Below, piece by piece: positions 15,899-22,634 of a stretch of 22,634 bases of DNA. Both the position numbers and the translations under genes were made by a program. This DNA is from Stagnihabitans sp039932095. Lineage in GTDB: Bacteria; Pseudomonadota; Alphaproteobacteria; Rhodobacterales; Rhodobacteraceae. A model generated the notes under the pieces. That model was not told where the DNA came from. It worked only from the letters and a program-made list of their open reading frames with translations, and ran no database searches. Numbering within the stretch: the stretch's first letter is position 1; each line of letters starts with the position of its first letter. Where the stretch lies: positions 1-22,634 of the forward strand of contig JBDTQR010000058.1 of the NCBI GenBank assembly GCA_039932095.1, written 5' to 3'.

Positions 15899-16986
15899 CC
15901 GACGCAATGGGTTTCCAACCCGATCCCACCGTCCGAACCAATGACCTCGCCATCGGCTGCATCGGCGCGGGCATGATCATGGCCGAATGCCACCTGGCCG
16001 CCTACAAGGAGGCCGGATTTCACGTCGCCGCCATCGCCAGCCGCACCAGATCCCATGCCGCAACCGTGGCCAGCCGCTGGGGCATTCCCAAGGTCCACGA
16101 CACCCCCGAGGCCCTGATCGCCGATCCGTCGATCGAGGTTCTCGACATCGCCTACCCGCCCGACCAGCAACCCGCCCTGATCCTCGCCGCGCTGAAACAG
16201 CCCCATATCAAGGCCATCCTCGCCCAGAAACCGCTTGCCCTGACCCTCGCCGATGCCATCGCGCTGCGCGATGCGGCGGCCAAGGCGGGCAAGCTGCTCT
16301 CCGTCAACCAGAACATGCGCTATGACCAGTCGATGCGGGTCCTGAAACAGCTGCTCGACCACGGCGACCTCGGCGAGGTCGTCTTCGCCCAGATCGACAT
16401 GCACGCCATCCCGCATTGGCAGGGGTTTCTGGCCGATTACGACCGCCTGACGCTGGCCAACATGTCGGTCCACCATCTCGACATCCTGCGCTTCCTGTTC
16501 GGCGACCCGACCGAGATCACGACCCAAACCCGAAAGGACCCGCGCACCACCTTTGACCACAAGGACGGCATCACCGTCTCCACCCTGCGCTTCCCGTCAG
16601 GCGTGCTTGCGGTCAGTCTGGAGGATGTCTGGTCCGGCCCGCGCGCCGAGGGTTATGACAACGATCAGCACATCAACTGGCGCGTCGACGGCACGCAAGG
16701 CGTCGCCAAAGGCACCATCGGCTGGCCCAATGGCGCGGCCAGCACCCTGACCTATGCCTCGCAGAAGACCACCGGCGGCAAATGGGTCACCCCGACATGG
16801 GACACCATGTGGTTCCCGCAGGCGTTCATCGGCGTGATGGAACAACTGCAGCACGCCGTCAAAACCGGTACCACGCCCGCCCTGACCGTCGCCGACAACG
16901 TCAAGACCGTGGCCCTGATCGAGGCCGGCTACAAGTCGATGGCCGAAGGCCGCACCGTGAAACTGTCAGAAATTTCAACGAACTAA
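15895..16986 (+). CDS. Gfo/Idh/MocA-family NAD(P)-dependent oxidoreductase
   Basis: A 363-residue cytoplasmic dehydrogenase. The N-terminal Rossmann fold has the dinucleotide loop GCIGAGMIM (21-29). The family EKP motif appears as AQKPLAL with catalytic Lys112, and the second catalytic element as SVHHLDILRFLFG with His194 and Asp196. The C-terminal half is the alpha/beta substrate domain. Members oxidise or reduce sugars, inositols and their derivatives at a ring hydroxyl; MocA itself acts in rhizopine catabolism. A good ribosome site (GGAGGAGAAA) precedes ATG 15895, which overlaps the ATPase 2 stop. Its likely role is oxidation of the imported or demethylated substrate to a keto form, the substrate for the isomerase downstream. 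Confidence 0.9.
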   Translation: MTDAMGFQPDPTVRTNDLAIGCIGAGMIMAECHLAAYKEAGFHVAAIASRTRSHAATVASRWGIPKVHDTPEALIADPSIEVLDIAYPPDQQPALILAALKQPHIKAILAQKPLALTLADAIALRDAAAKAGKLLSVNQNMRYDQSMRVLKQLLDHGDLGEVVFAQIDMHAIPHWQGFLADYDRLTLANMSVHHLDILRFLFGDPTEITTQTRKDPRTTFDHKDGITVSTLRFPSGVLAVSLEDVWSGPRAEGYDNDQHINWRVDGTQGVAKGTIGWPNGAASTLTYASQKTTGGKWVTPTWDTMWFPQAFIGVMEQLQHAVKTGTTPALTVADNVKTVALIEAGYKSMAEGRTVKLSEISTN

Positions 16987-17001
16987 GGGAGGACTACCAT
17001 C

Positions 17002-17913
17002 ATGATGCAATCCGGGATTTTCACAGGCTACTTCCCCTACGGGCTGGAAGAAACCGCCAGACGCATCCGCAGCCACGGCTTCAACACCGTGCAGCTGGAC
17101 CTGCATTTCAAGGACATCGACCTTTCCGCCGGCCAGATCACCGACGCCAAGGCAAAACAGGTCCGCGACACCTTCCGCGACCAGAACCTGCCGATCTGCT
17201 GCCTGTCGGGCTATACCAACATCATCCACCCCGACCTTGCGCACCGCAAAGCCAATGTCGACCGGCTGAAGGAACTGCTCCGCAATGCCCGCAAATTCGG
17301 CACGCCCTATGTCATCTCGGAAACCGGCACCTACAACACCGAAAGCGAATGGATGTCCGACCCGAAGAACAAATCGGAGGAGGGGTTCGAGATGTGCCGC
17401 AAGGTCATCTCCGAATTGTCGCAGGTCGCCTACGACCACGGCGCGCAATTTCTGTTGGAAACCTATGTGAACAACGTCGTGGGCTCGGTCGAAGAAACCG
17501 TCAAGATGTTCGCCCAGGTCGATCACCCCGGCCTTGGTCTCTTGATGGACCCGACCAACTACTTTGAGGATCACAACATCGACAAGATGGACTTCATCCT
17601 CGACCAGGTCTTTGACACGCTGGCCGACAAGGTGAAAATCGCCCATGCCAAAGACGTCGCCCGCGCCCAGGACACCTCGGAAAAGCACGCCGATATTGGC
17701 GATGACGACGCGCTTGCCAGCCACACCTTCCGCGGCGTCGGCGCGATTGCCCTTGATGCGCCCGGGATGGGGGTGCTGAACTACGACCTCTACCTGCAAC
17801 GGCTGGCCGAAAAATGCCCGAACATCCCGGTCATCATCGAACATCTCGACGAGGCCGACGTGCCGCGCTCCAAAGCTTTCCTTGACGGCAAGTTCAAGGC
17901 AAACGGAGTATGA
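17002..17913 (+). CDS. Sugar phosphate isomerase/epimerase-like TIM-barrel protein (MocC-like)
   Basis: A 303-residue protein of the xylose-isomerase-like TIM barrel (AP endonuclease 2) superfamily. Candidate divalent-metal ligands can be followed along the barrel: Glu153 (LLETYV), Asp183 (LLMDPTNYF), His215 (IAHAKDV) and Glu280 (VIIEHLDEAD). GFNTVQLDLHF near residue 27 is the typical first strand. Relatives include MocC of rhizopine catabolism and IolE/IolI-type inositol enzymes, which isomerise or dehydrate keto-cyclitols and sugars. It lies 15 bases after the MocA-type dehydrogenase, giving the MocA-MocC pairing. A strong ribosome site (GGGAGGA, 16987-16993) supports the start; ATG 17005 is an alternative. 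Confidence 0.87.
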   Translation: MMQSGIFTGYFPYGLEETARRIRSHGFNTVQLDLHFKDIDLSAGQITDAKAKQVRDTFRDQNLPICCLSGYTNIIHPDLAHRKANVDRLKELLRNARKFGTPYVISETGTYNTESEWMSDPKNKSEEGFEMCRKVISELSQVAYDHGAQFLLETYVNNVVGSVEETVKMFAQVDHPGLGLLMDPTNYFEDHNIDKMDFILDQVFDTLADKVKIAHAKDVARAQDTSEKHADIGDDDALASHTFRGVGAIALDAPGMGVLNYDLYLQRLAEKCPNIPVIIEHLDEADVPRSKAFLDGKFKANGV

Positions 17914-17959
17914 CAAGATCGGGCGGCGCATCCCGCGTCGCCCGCCGCAAAGGTGCCGC

Positions 17960-19144
17960 ATGACCCGACTGTTTGACCAAGACCTGACCAGACTGGACCT
18001 CGCCCGCCGCAGCGGCAGCCTTGCGGCATACGGCGGCGTGCGTCTGATGGAACTGTCCGACGGTCTGGAACGCGGCATTCGTCTCTTGGAATTCCGCACG
18101 GGCACCGGCCTGCGCTTCACCGTCCTGATCGACCGCGCGATGGACATTTGCGAGGTGGAATACAAAGGCCAGTCGATCGGCTGGCACGGCCCCTCGGGCT
18201 TGCGCCACCCCGGTCTGCACGAATATGACAGCGAAGGCGGTTTCAGCTGGGGCCGCAGCTTCACCGGCTTCCTCGTCACCTGCGGCCTTGACCACACCCT
18301 CGGGCCAGAGGAAGTCCCCGCCGACAACTACAATTACCCCGGCATCCCGACGAACAAACACGGCCTGCACGGCCGCATCTCCACCATCCCCGCCAGACTG
18401 ACCGGCTATGGCGAATGGTGGGACGGTGAGCGTTGCATCCTTTGGGCCGAGGGCCAGGTCCGTCAGGCCGCCACCTTTGGCGAAAACCTGACCCTGTACC
18501 GCCGCATCGAAGTTGACCTCGGCAGCAACGAAATCCGCCTGACCGACCGGGTCGAAAATACCGGCTTCCTGCCGAACCCGCATATGTTCTTCTACCACAT
18601 TAACATCGGCGCCCCCCTGCTGGCCGAACACAGCCGCTACCTCGCCCCGATCACCGACGTGGTCTGGGCCGTTCACACCGCCCGCTACCGCGCACAAAAT
18701 GTCGGCTACCAGACCATGCCCGCCCCCCTCGACAATTTCGCCGAACAGGTCTGGCAGCACGAAATCGCCGCCGACCGCAATGGCGAGGTCCCGGTCGCCT
18801 TGGTCAACGACCGCCTGTCCCTCGGCATCGAAGTGGTCACCCGCAAGGACCAACTGCCCTGCCTGTACGAATGGCAGCACTTTCAAGCCGGCGGCTATGC
18901 CCTTGGCATCGAACCCTCCACCCACCATGTTCTGGGCGACACTGCCGCCCGCGAGCGGGGTGAGATGATCTGGCTGCAGGGCCAGCAAAGCCGCGACTAC
19001 AACAGCACCTTCCGCATCCTCGACGGCGCAGACGACATTGCCGCCGCTGAAACCCGCATCACCGCCATCGCCCGCCAACCGCAAGACGACTACCCCCAGC
19101 CCTCAGGCCAGTTCCGGCCTTTGACCGGGCGCGGGACCGAGTGA
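17960..19144 (+). CDS. DUF4432 / aldose 1-epimerase-like protein
   Basis: A 394-residue beta-rich protein of the galactose mutarotase-like superfamily. Supporting segments are FTVLIDRAMDICEVEYKGQSI (residues about 55-75), the long mid segment GPEEVPADNYNYPGIPTNKH with the following HGRIS (conserved His-Gly-Arg), RVENTGFLPNPHMFFYHINIG and the C-terminal GIEPSTHH. DUF4432 proteins commonly sit in sugar or uronate catabolic operons and probably interconvert anomers or epimers. The first ATG with a sensible N-terminus is at 17960, with AAGGTG upstream; a longer TTG form from 17882 would overlap the previous gene and lacks family similarity. The 46-base gap before it has no obvious signal. Confidence 0.83.
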   Translation: MTRLFDQDLTRLDLARRSGSLAAYGGVRLMELSDGLERGIRLLEFRTGTGLRFTVLIDRAMDICEVEYKGQSIGWHGPSGLRHPGLHEYDSEGGFSWGRSFTGFLVTCGLDHTLGPEEVPADNYNYPGIPTNKHGLHGRISTIPARLTGYGEWWDGERCILWAEGQVRQAATFGENLTLYRRIEVDLGSNEIRLTDRVENTGFLPNPHMFFYHINIGAPLLAEHSRYLAPITDVVWAVHTARYRAQNVGYQTMPAPLDNFAEQVWQHEIAADRNGEVPVALVNDRLSLGIEVVTRKDQLPCLYEWQHFQAGGYALGIEPSTHHVLGDTAARERGEMIWLQGQQSRDYNSTFRILDGADDIAAAETRITAIARQPQDDYPQPSGQFRPLTGRGTE

Positions 19145-19154
19145 AGGACCATCC

Positions 19155-20273
19155 ATGCTAGACCAGACCCCCAACCAGACGACGCTTGTCGAAAAACGCG
19201 ACTACTCGCTGACTGGACCCAGTGCGCAACGGGCGATGGAACTGGGGCTGGTGTCGGCGGAATGGTATCACTCCGAAGTGCCGCGCAAGGTGATGAAGGA
19301 CCTGATGCAACGCAAGGACGGCCCCGCCATCCGCGACACCGTGATCTGGCTTGGCCTCCTCGCGCTCACCGCCCTCGGCGGCATCTATTTCTGGGGCACC
19401 TGGACCTGTGTGCCGTTCTGGTTGGTCTACGGTGTTCTGTACGGTTCTGCCTGCGACAGCCGCTGGCACGAATGCGGCCATGGCACGGCGTTCAAGACCT
19501 CATGGATGAACGATGTCGTCTATGAAATCGCCAGCTTCATGGTGATACGCAACCCGGTCACCTGGCGGTGGAGCCATGCCCGCCACCACACCGACACCAT
19601 CATCGTAGGTCGTGACGCCGAGATTGCCTGGATGCACCCGACCAGCCCGGTTCTGAACGTGTTGCATTTTGTCGGGGTGGTCGACGCCTGGGCCTCCCTG
19701 AAGGTGCTGGCCCGCAATGCCACCGGCAATATGTCGCCGGATGAGCGCAACTATATCCCCGCGTCCGAACTGCCCCGGGCCGTCTTTGCCGCCCGCATCC
19801 ACATGGCGATCTACGCCGCCACGCTGATCGTCGCCCTCTGGATGCAATCCTTCCTGCCTTTCATGGTGATCGGCCTGCCGCGGATTTACGGCTGCTGGCA
19901 CATGATCTTGACCGGTCAGGTTCAGCATGGCGGTTTGGCCGAGGATGTGATCGACCACCGCCTCAACTCGCGCACTTGCCTGATGAACCCGCTAAGCCGC
20001 TGGATCTATTGGAACATGAACTACCACGTCGAACATCACATGTTTCCCATGGTGCCCTACCACGCCCTGCCCCGCCTGCATGCCCTGATCAAGGACGATC
20101 TGCCCGCCCCCTGCCCTTCGATCTATGCCGCCTTCGCCGAGATGATCCCGGCCATCAGGCGTCAGCGGCATGAAAAGGGCTATTACCTGCGCAAGGAGCT
20201 GCCTCCCTCTGCCCGCCCCTACCGCGAAGAATTCCACCAAGAAGTCCCCGACCGTGCGGGAATGGAGAGTTAG
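19155..20273 (+). CDS. MocD-like membrane di-iron oxygenase (fatty-acid-desaturase fold)
   Basis: A 372-residue membrane protein of the fatty acid desaturase/hydroxylase superfamily. The histidine clusters that bind two irons are visible: HECGH (105-109), HARHH (141-145) and HVEHH (291-295), with extra conserved His249 and His258 (QHGGL). Hydrophobic segments flank them (about 62-100 and 212-247). Although the fold is called desaturase, the immediate neighbour is a MocE-type Rieske ferredoxin. That pair matches MocD/MocE of rhizobia, which O-demethylate 3-O-methyl-scyllo-inosamine. The likely reaction is O2-dependent hydroxylation of an O-methyl group, releasing formaldehyde. AAGGA lies eight bases before the ATG. 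No lipid-synthesis gene is nearby. Confidence 0.85.
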   Translation: MLDQTPNQTTLVEKRDYSLTGPSAQRAMELGLVSAEWYHSEVPRKVMKDLMQRKDGPAIRDTVIWLGLLALTALGGIYFWGTWTCVPFWLVYGVLYGSACDSRWHECGHGTAFKTSWMNDVVYEIASFMVIRNPVTWRWSHARHHTDTIIVGRDAEIAWMHPTSPVLNVLHFVGVVDAWASLKVLARNATGNMSPDERNYIPASELPRAVFAARIHMAIYAATLIVALWMQSFLPFMVIGLPRIYGCWHMILTGQVQHGGLAEDVIDHRLNSRTCLMNPLSRWIYWNMNYHVEHHMFPMVPYHALPRLHALIKDDLPAPCPSIYAAFAEMIPAIRRQRHEKGYYLRKELPPSARPYREEFHQEVPDRAGMES

Positions 20274-20274
20274 A

Positions 20275-20586
20275 ATGCCCTGGATCCCAGCCTGCTCCAC
20301 CGATGACATCGACCCCGAGGACGTTCTGCGCTTCGACCATGCCGGCCAGACCTACGCCATCTACCGTGACCCCAAGGGCGCCTTCTTCGCGACCGAGGGC
20401 CTGTGCAGCCACGAAAAGGTCCGGCTCTGCGATGGCCTTGTGATGGGCGACCAGATCGAATGCCCCAAACACAACGGCCGTTTCAACTACAAGACTGGCG
20501 AAGCGCAGCGCGCCCCGGTCACCCTCAACCTGAAAACCTTCCCGACCCGGGTAAGTGGCGACACCGTCGAAATCGAGGTGGCATGA
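20275..20586 (+). CDS. mocE: MocE-family Rieske [2Fe-2S] ferredoxin
   Basis: A 103-residue soluble electron carrier. The Rieske cluster ligands are Cys44 and His46 (CSH) and Cys63 and His66 (CPKH), followed by NGRFNYKTGEA. The separation and the phrase LCDGLVMGDQIECPKHNGRF are those of MocE-type ferredoxins that accompany MocD. It should pass electrons to the preceding di-iron oxygenase. A matching reductase (MocF-type) is not present in this window and must be supplied from elsewhere. ATG 20275 lies one base after the oxygenase stop, and its stop overlaps the next gene (ATGA), so all three are coupled. The frame is open further upstream, but only as a shadow of the oxygenase gene. Confidence 0.88.
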   Translation: MPWIPACSTDDIDPEDVLRFDHAGQTYAIYRDPKGAFFATEGLCSHEKVRLCDGLVMGDQIECPKHNGRFNYKTGEAQRAPVTLNLKTFPTRVSGDTVEIEVA

Positions 20587-21380
20587 TGGCCCGCCGAAAG
20601 CCCACCATCGCCGACCTGCGCGCCCTGAAAGGCAAGGGCCAGTTGACGATGCTGCGTCTGTTCTCCCTGGAAGAGGCCGCCGCGGCGGAAGAGGCCGGCA
20701 TCGACATCGTGTCGGTCCCACCCGAGCTTGTCACAGACCCCGACTACCGCAAGGCCGCGCCCTCCCTGTTCTCGATGACCGGCCAGGACCATCGCGGCGC
20801 GGGTACGCCGGAAGACTACCTGCGGTTCTCCGGCCAAATGCTGATGGCCGGTGCCGACGCGATGTATTGCTCCGGCAGCCTCGCCACCGTCAGGTACCTG
20901 ACCGACGAACACATCCCCGTGGTGGGCCATGTCGGCCTTGTCCCCTCGCGCAACACGTTCACCGGCGGCTTCAAGGCCGTCGGCAAAACCGCCCCGACCG
21001 CCGCCGCCATGCTGGCCGAGGTCCGCGCCTATGAGACCGCCGGTGCCTTCGCGGTGGAGATCGAGGTCGTCCCGGTCGACGTCGCCACCGAAATCAGCAA
21101 ACGCGTCAACATCCTCTTGTGGTCAATGGGCGCGGGCCCGGGCTGCGACGCGCAATACCTGTTCTCCGAAGACATTCTCGGCACCAACCGGGGCCATATG
21201 CCGCGCCACGCCAAGGTCTACCGCAACTTCGCTGCCGAATATGACCGTCTGCAACGCGACCGCGTCGCCGCTTACAAAGAGTTCATTGCTGATGTTGCCA
21301 GCGGTGCCTATCCCGAACCGAAACATGTCGTCCCGATGGACCCGGCCGAACGGGCGGCGTTCCTCAAGATGATCAGCTAG
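20583..21380 (+). CDS. Divergent ketopantoate hydroxymethyltransferase (PanB)-like protein lacking the metal-ligand residues
   Basis: A 265-residue TIM-barrel protein. It aligns with PanB by order and phrasing: GHVGLVPSRNTFTGGFKAVG (115-134; PanB GHLGLTP..GGYKVQG), IEVVPVDVATEIS (160-172; PanB ECVPVELAKRIT, keeping the catalytic Glu, here Glu161) and MGAGPGCDAQYL (182-193; PanB IGAGNVTDGQIL). The magnesium ligands of E. coli PanB (Asp45, Asp84, Glu114) fall on Pro47, about Gly67 and Ser97, so all three are lost. It is therefore unlikely to make ketopantoate. The gene ends the operon directly after the predicted demethylase pair. It may be an aldolase of the same superfamily or handle a C1 unit; function is unknown. 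ATG 20583 and ATG 20586 are both possible; the first overlaps the ferredoxin stop. Confidence 0.8.
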   Translation: MMARRKPTIADLRALKGKGQLTMLRLFSLEEAAAAEEAGIDIVSVPPELVTDPDYRKAAPSLFSMTGQDHRGAGTPEDYLRFSGQMLMAGADAMYCSGSLATVRYLTDEHIPVVGHVGLVPSRNTFTGGFKAVGKTAPTAAAMLAEVRAYETAGAFAVEIEVVPVDVATEISKRVNILLWSMGAGPGCDAQYLFSEDILGTNRGHMPRHAKVYRNFAAEYDRLQRDRVAAYKEFIADVASGAYPEPKHVVPMDPAERAAFLKMIS

Positions 21381-21382
21381 CT

Positions 21383-21736
21383 TCACATGAACCCTACGAT
21401 GCGCTTCAGCGCCGCCTGCAAATCGGACTGCAAGGCCGCTTCCGCCGCATCCACATCCCGCGCAGCGCAGGCCGACAGGATCGCCACGTGCTCGCGCAGC
21501 GTCCGCAGGATGATCGGGCTGGCGAACTTCCGGTCCAGCCGCAACAGCCGCAGATAATTCATCATCCGCCGGTAGCTGATCTCCACCAGCGGGTTGCGCA
21601 AGATCCCGATGACCGACCCGTGCAGCACCTGCTCCAGCGCGTCCACCTCAGCGAGATCCTCGGCCAGCACCCCCCGCGCCTCGATCCCCGCCGGGTCACA
21701 GATCTTGGTCGGCGCCAAAGAGGCTTGGTCGGCCAT
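21383..21736 (-). pseudogene. GntR-family FCD regulator, C-terminal remnant
   Basis: The last ~90 codons match the C-terminal half of an FCD ligand-binding domain: EVDALEQVLHGSVIGILRNPL, then NYLRLLRLDRKFAS, REHVAILSACAARDVDAAEAAL and QAALKRIVGF. The N-terminal winged helix and the first half of the FCD domain, about 130 residues, are missing. Upstream the reading frame runs into unrelated sequence that is antisense to a sugar-binding-protein fragment. ATG 21736 is only a possible start within the chimeric part. It is convergent with the PanB-like gene, two bases apart. Intact, it would have been a repressor of the neighbouring catabolic genes; as it stands it cannot bind DNA. Confidence 0.75.
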
Positions 21737-21780
21737 GGAAGCCGCCGTGAAGATCGAAGCGATCCGAACCCAACGCCTCG

Positions 21781-22075
21781 CCGCAAACCTGGTACGACCT
21801 GACCAAAGTCTGCGCTGCCTTCCTTGCCCAGGGCACCGTGCCCTGCATCGCCCTCGGCAACAAAGGGGGTTTCGGCATGGAGTTCTGGTTCTCCGCCATC
21901 GCCGCCTCGCTCTGGACCCCGCAAGAACAGGCTGACTTCGCCGCCGGCAAACTGGCCTGGACCAGCCCGCAAGTGATGGCTGTCCTGCAAAGCTGGGTCG
22001 ATGCCAAACCGCCGGCTGGTTCCCCAAGGTGCCAACTCCACCGCCAAGTTCATGGACGAATACGAAGGCTTCATG
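21781..22075 (+). pseudogene. Fragment of a sugar ABC transporter binding protein, two frameshifts
   Basis: The segment encodes PQTWYDLTKVCAAF, then VPCIALGNKGGFGMEFWFSA and TSPQVMAVLQSWVDA, characteristic of the middle of family-1 sugar-binding proteins. From about 22006 the matching sequence jumps frame twice within about 20 bases (GWFPK in one frame, GANSTAKFMDEYEGFM in another) and stops at 22075. About 95 of an expected 400-plus residues remain, and signal peptide and both termini are gone. The 60-odd bases before it (21715-21780) encode AWSAMEAAVKIEAIRTQRLA in another frame, which I could not assign. It is a different binding protein from the one at 10300, since the sequences do not resemble each other. 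Confidence 0.75.
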
Positions 22076-22081
22076 CGCTGC

Positions 22082-22634
22082 CGACCCTCGGCATCACTCG
22101 GGACCACCGGCCTGACCCTGTCAGAGTTCGGCTTCGGCTGCGCCGGCATCGCCGGCATGTACCAGACCTGCCCACCAGACACCGCCCGACAAACCCTGCA
22201 AACCGCCTGGGACGCTGGCATCCGCTACTTCGATACCGCCCCGTTCTACGGCACCGGCCTGACCGAACAACGCCTCGGCAGCTTCCTCGCGGGCAAACCC
22301 CACGCCGACTATGTCCTTTCCACCAAAGCCGGTCGCCTCCTGACCCCGCCAATCCCGTATGGTTCCTCTGATCATCGGCGGCGTCCTCAACTCTGGCATC
22401 CTCGCCACCGGCGCCATTCCCGCCGCCAAGTACAACTACCAAACCGCCTCCCCTGACATCCTGACCAAAGTCGGCGCCCTGGACGCCGCCAGCCGCGCCG
22501 CTCGCACCACCCTCCTCTCCGCCGCCCTGCGCTTCCCGCTCACCTCCCGCACCGTCGCTTCCGTCCTGATCGGCGCCGCCACCCCTGCCAGCCTGACGGC
22601 CAACCTCACCGCCGCCCAAACTCCCGTCCCGCCC
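22082..22634 (+). pseudogene. Aldo/keto reductase with large internal deletion, continuing past the window
   Basis: The N-terminal part (22082 to about 22355) reads SLGTTGLTLSEFGFGCAGIA, then WDAGIRYFDTAPFYGTGLTE and YVLSTKAGRLLTPP. It keeps the catalytic Asp, Tyr and Lys positions of the aldose dehydrogenase-type aldo/keto reductases. The sequence then jumps, in another frame from about 22360, to PLIIGGVLNSGILATGAIPA and SAALRFPLTSRTVASVLIG, which is the C-terminal third. Roughly 120-130 codons between, including the catalytic His strand, are absent. The first codons are joined in frame to the tail of the binding-protein fragment. The N-terminal frame stops at 22456; the C-terminal frame is still open at the window edge. 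Confidence 0.78.

Noticed and set aside
19155..20273. Fatty acid desaturase of membrane lipid metabolism
   Set aside because: The His boxes fit the superfamily, but the adjacent MocE-type ferredoxin and the sugar operon point to MocD-like oxygenation instead.
20583..21380. Ordinary pantothenate-biosynthesis panB
   Set aside because: The three Mg-binding acids are absent, panC is not adjacent, and the gene is embedded in a sugar catabolic operon.
21383..22634. Sequencing or assembly errors as the sole cause of the broken genes
   Set aside because: Single-base errors could explain the two close frameshifts in the binding-protein fragment, but not the missing N-terminal half of the regulator or the roughly 125-codon internal gap in the reductase. 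A misassembly cannot be fully excluded.
1..22634. Mobile elements, prophage, CRISPR, tRNA or rRNA genes
   Set aside because: I found no transposase or integrase sequences, no terminal inverted repeats, no regularly spaced repeats, and no tRNA or rRNA signatures on either strand.

Overview
The window is GC-rich DNA with dense, often ATGA-overlapping genes. Its contents (TctC-type binding protein, HemP/imelysin/di-heme iron cluster, CUT1 sugar transporter, MocE-type ferredoxin) fit an alphaproteobacterium, most likely of the Rhodobacterales. Genus cannot be read from the sequence. I see no rRNA, tRNA, insertion sequence or CRISPR array.

Layout. (A) 1-3599: the start of a tctC gene (minus strand, running off the left edge) is divergent from a three-gene sensory operon. 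That operon encodes an OmpR-type response regulator, a TctE-like histidine kinase and a separate periplasmic binding protein. The shared intergenic region carries an 18-bp direct repeat very close to a Pho box. (B) 3626-8698, minus strand: an iron-type operon in the order hemP, IrpA-like imelysin, di-heme DUF1111 protein, second imelysin, DUF1513 Tat protein. (C) 8931-9980, minus strand: a LacI-family regulator divergent from (D). (D) 10300-21380, plus strand: one long catabolic operon. It encodes a sugar-binding protein, MalG-type and MalF-type permeases, two different MalK-type ATPases, a Gfo/Idh/MocA dehydrogenase, a MocC-like TIM-barrel isomerase, a DUF4432 sugar epimerase-like protein, a MocD-like membrane di-iron oxygenase, a MocE-like Rieske ferredoxin and a strongly divergent ketopantoate hydroxymethyltransferase (PanB) homologue. 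(E) 21383-22634: three decayed genes, namely a GntR/FCD regulator tail (minus strand), a sugar-binding-protein fragment and an aldo/keto reductase with a large internal deletion.

How D may work. MocA, MocC, MocD and MocE homologues serve rhizopine (3-O-methyl-scyllo-inosamine) catabolism in rhizobia, where MocD/E/F remove the O-methyl group. I therefore infer that D imports and degrades an O-methylated sugar, cyclitol or related glycoside under LacI-type control. The PanB homologue lacks the acidic metal ligands of true PanB and sits directly after the predicted demethylase. It may handle the released one-carbon unit or cleave a 2-keto sugar acid. The two ATPases show complementary loss of catalytic motifs, which predicts a heterodimer with one live and one degenerate ATP site. 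These two points are the most novel parts of the window.
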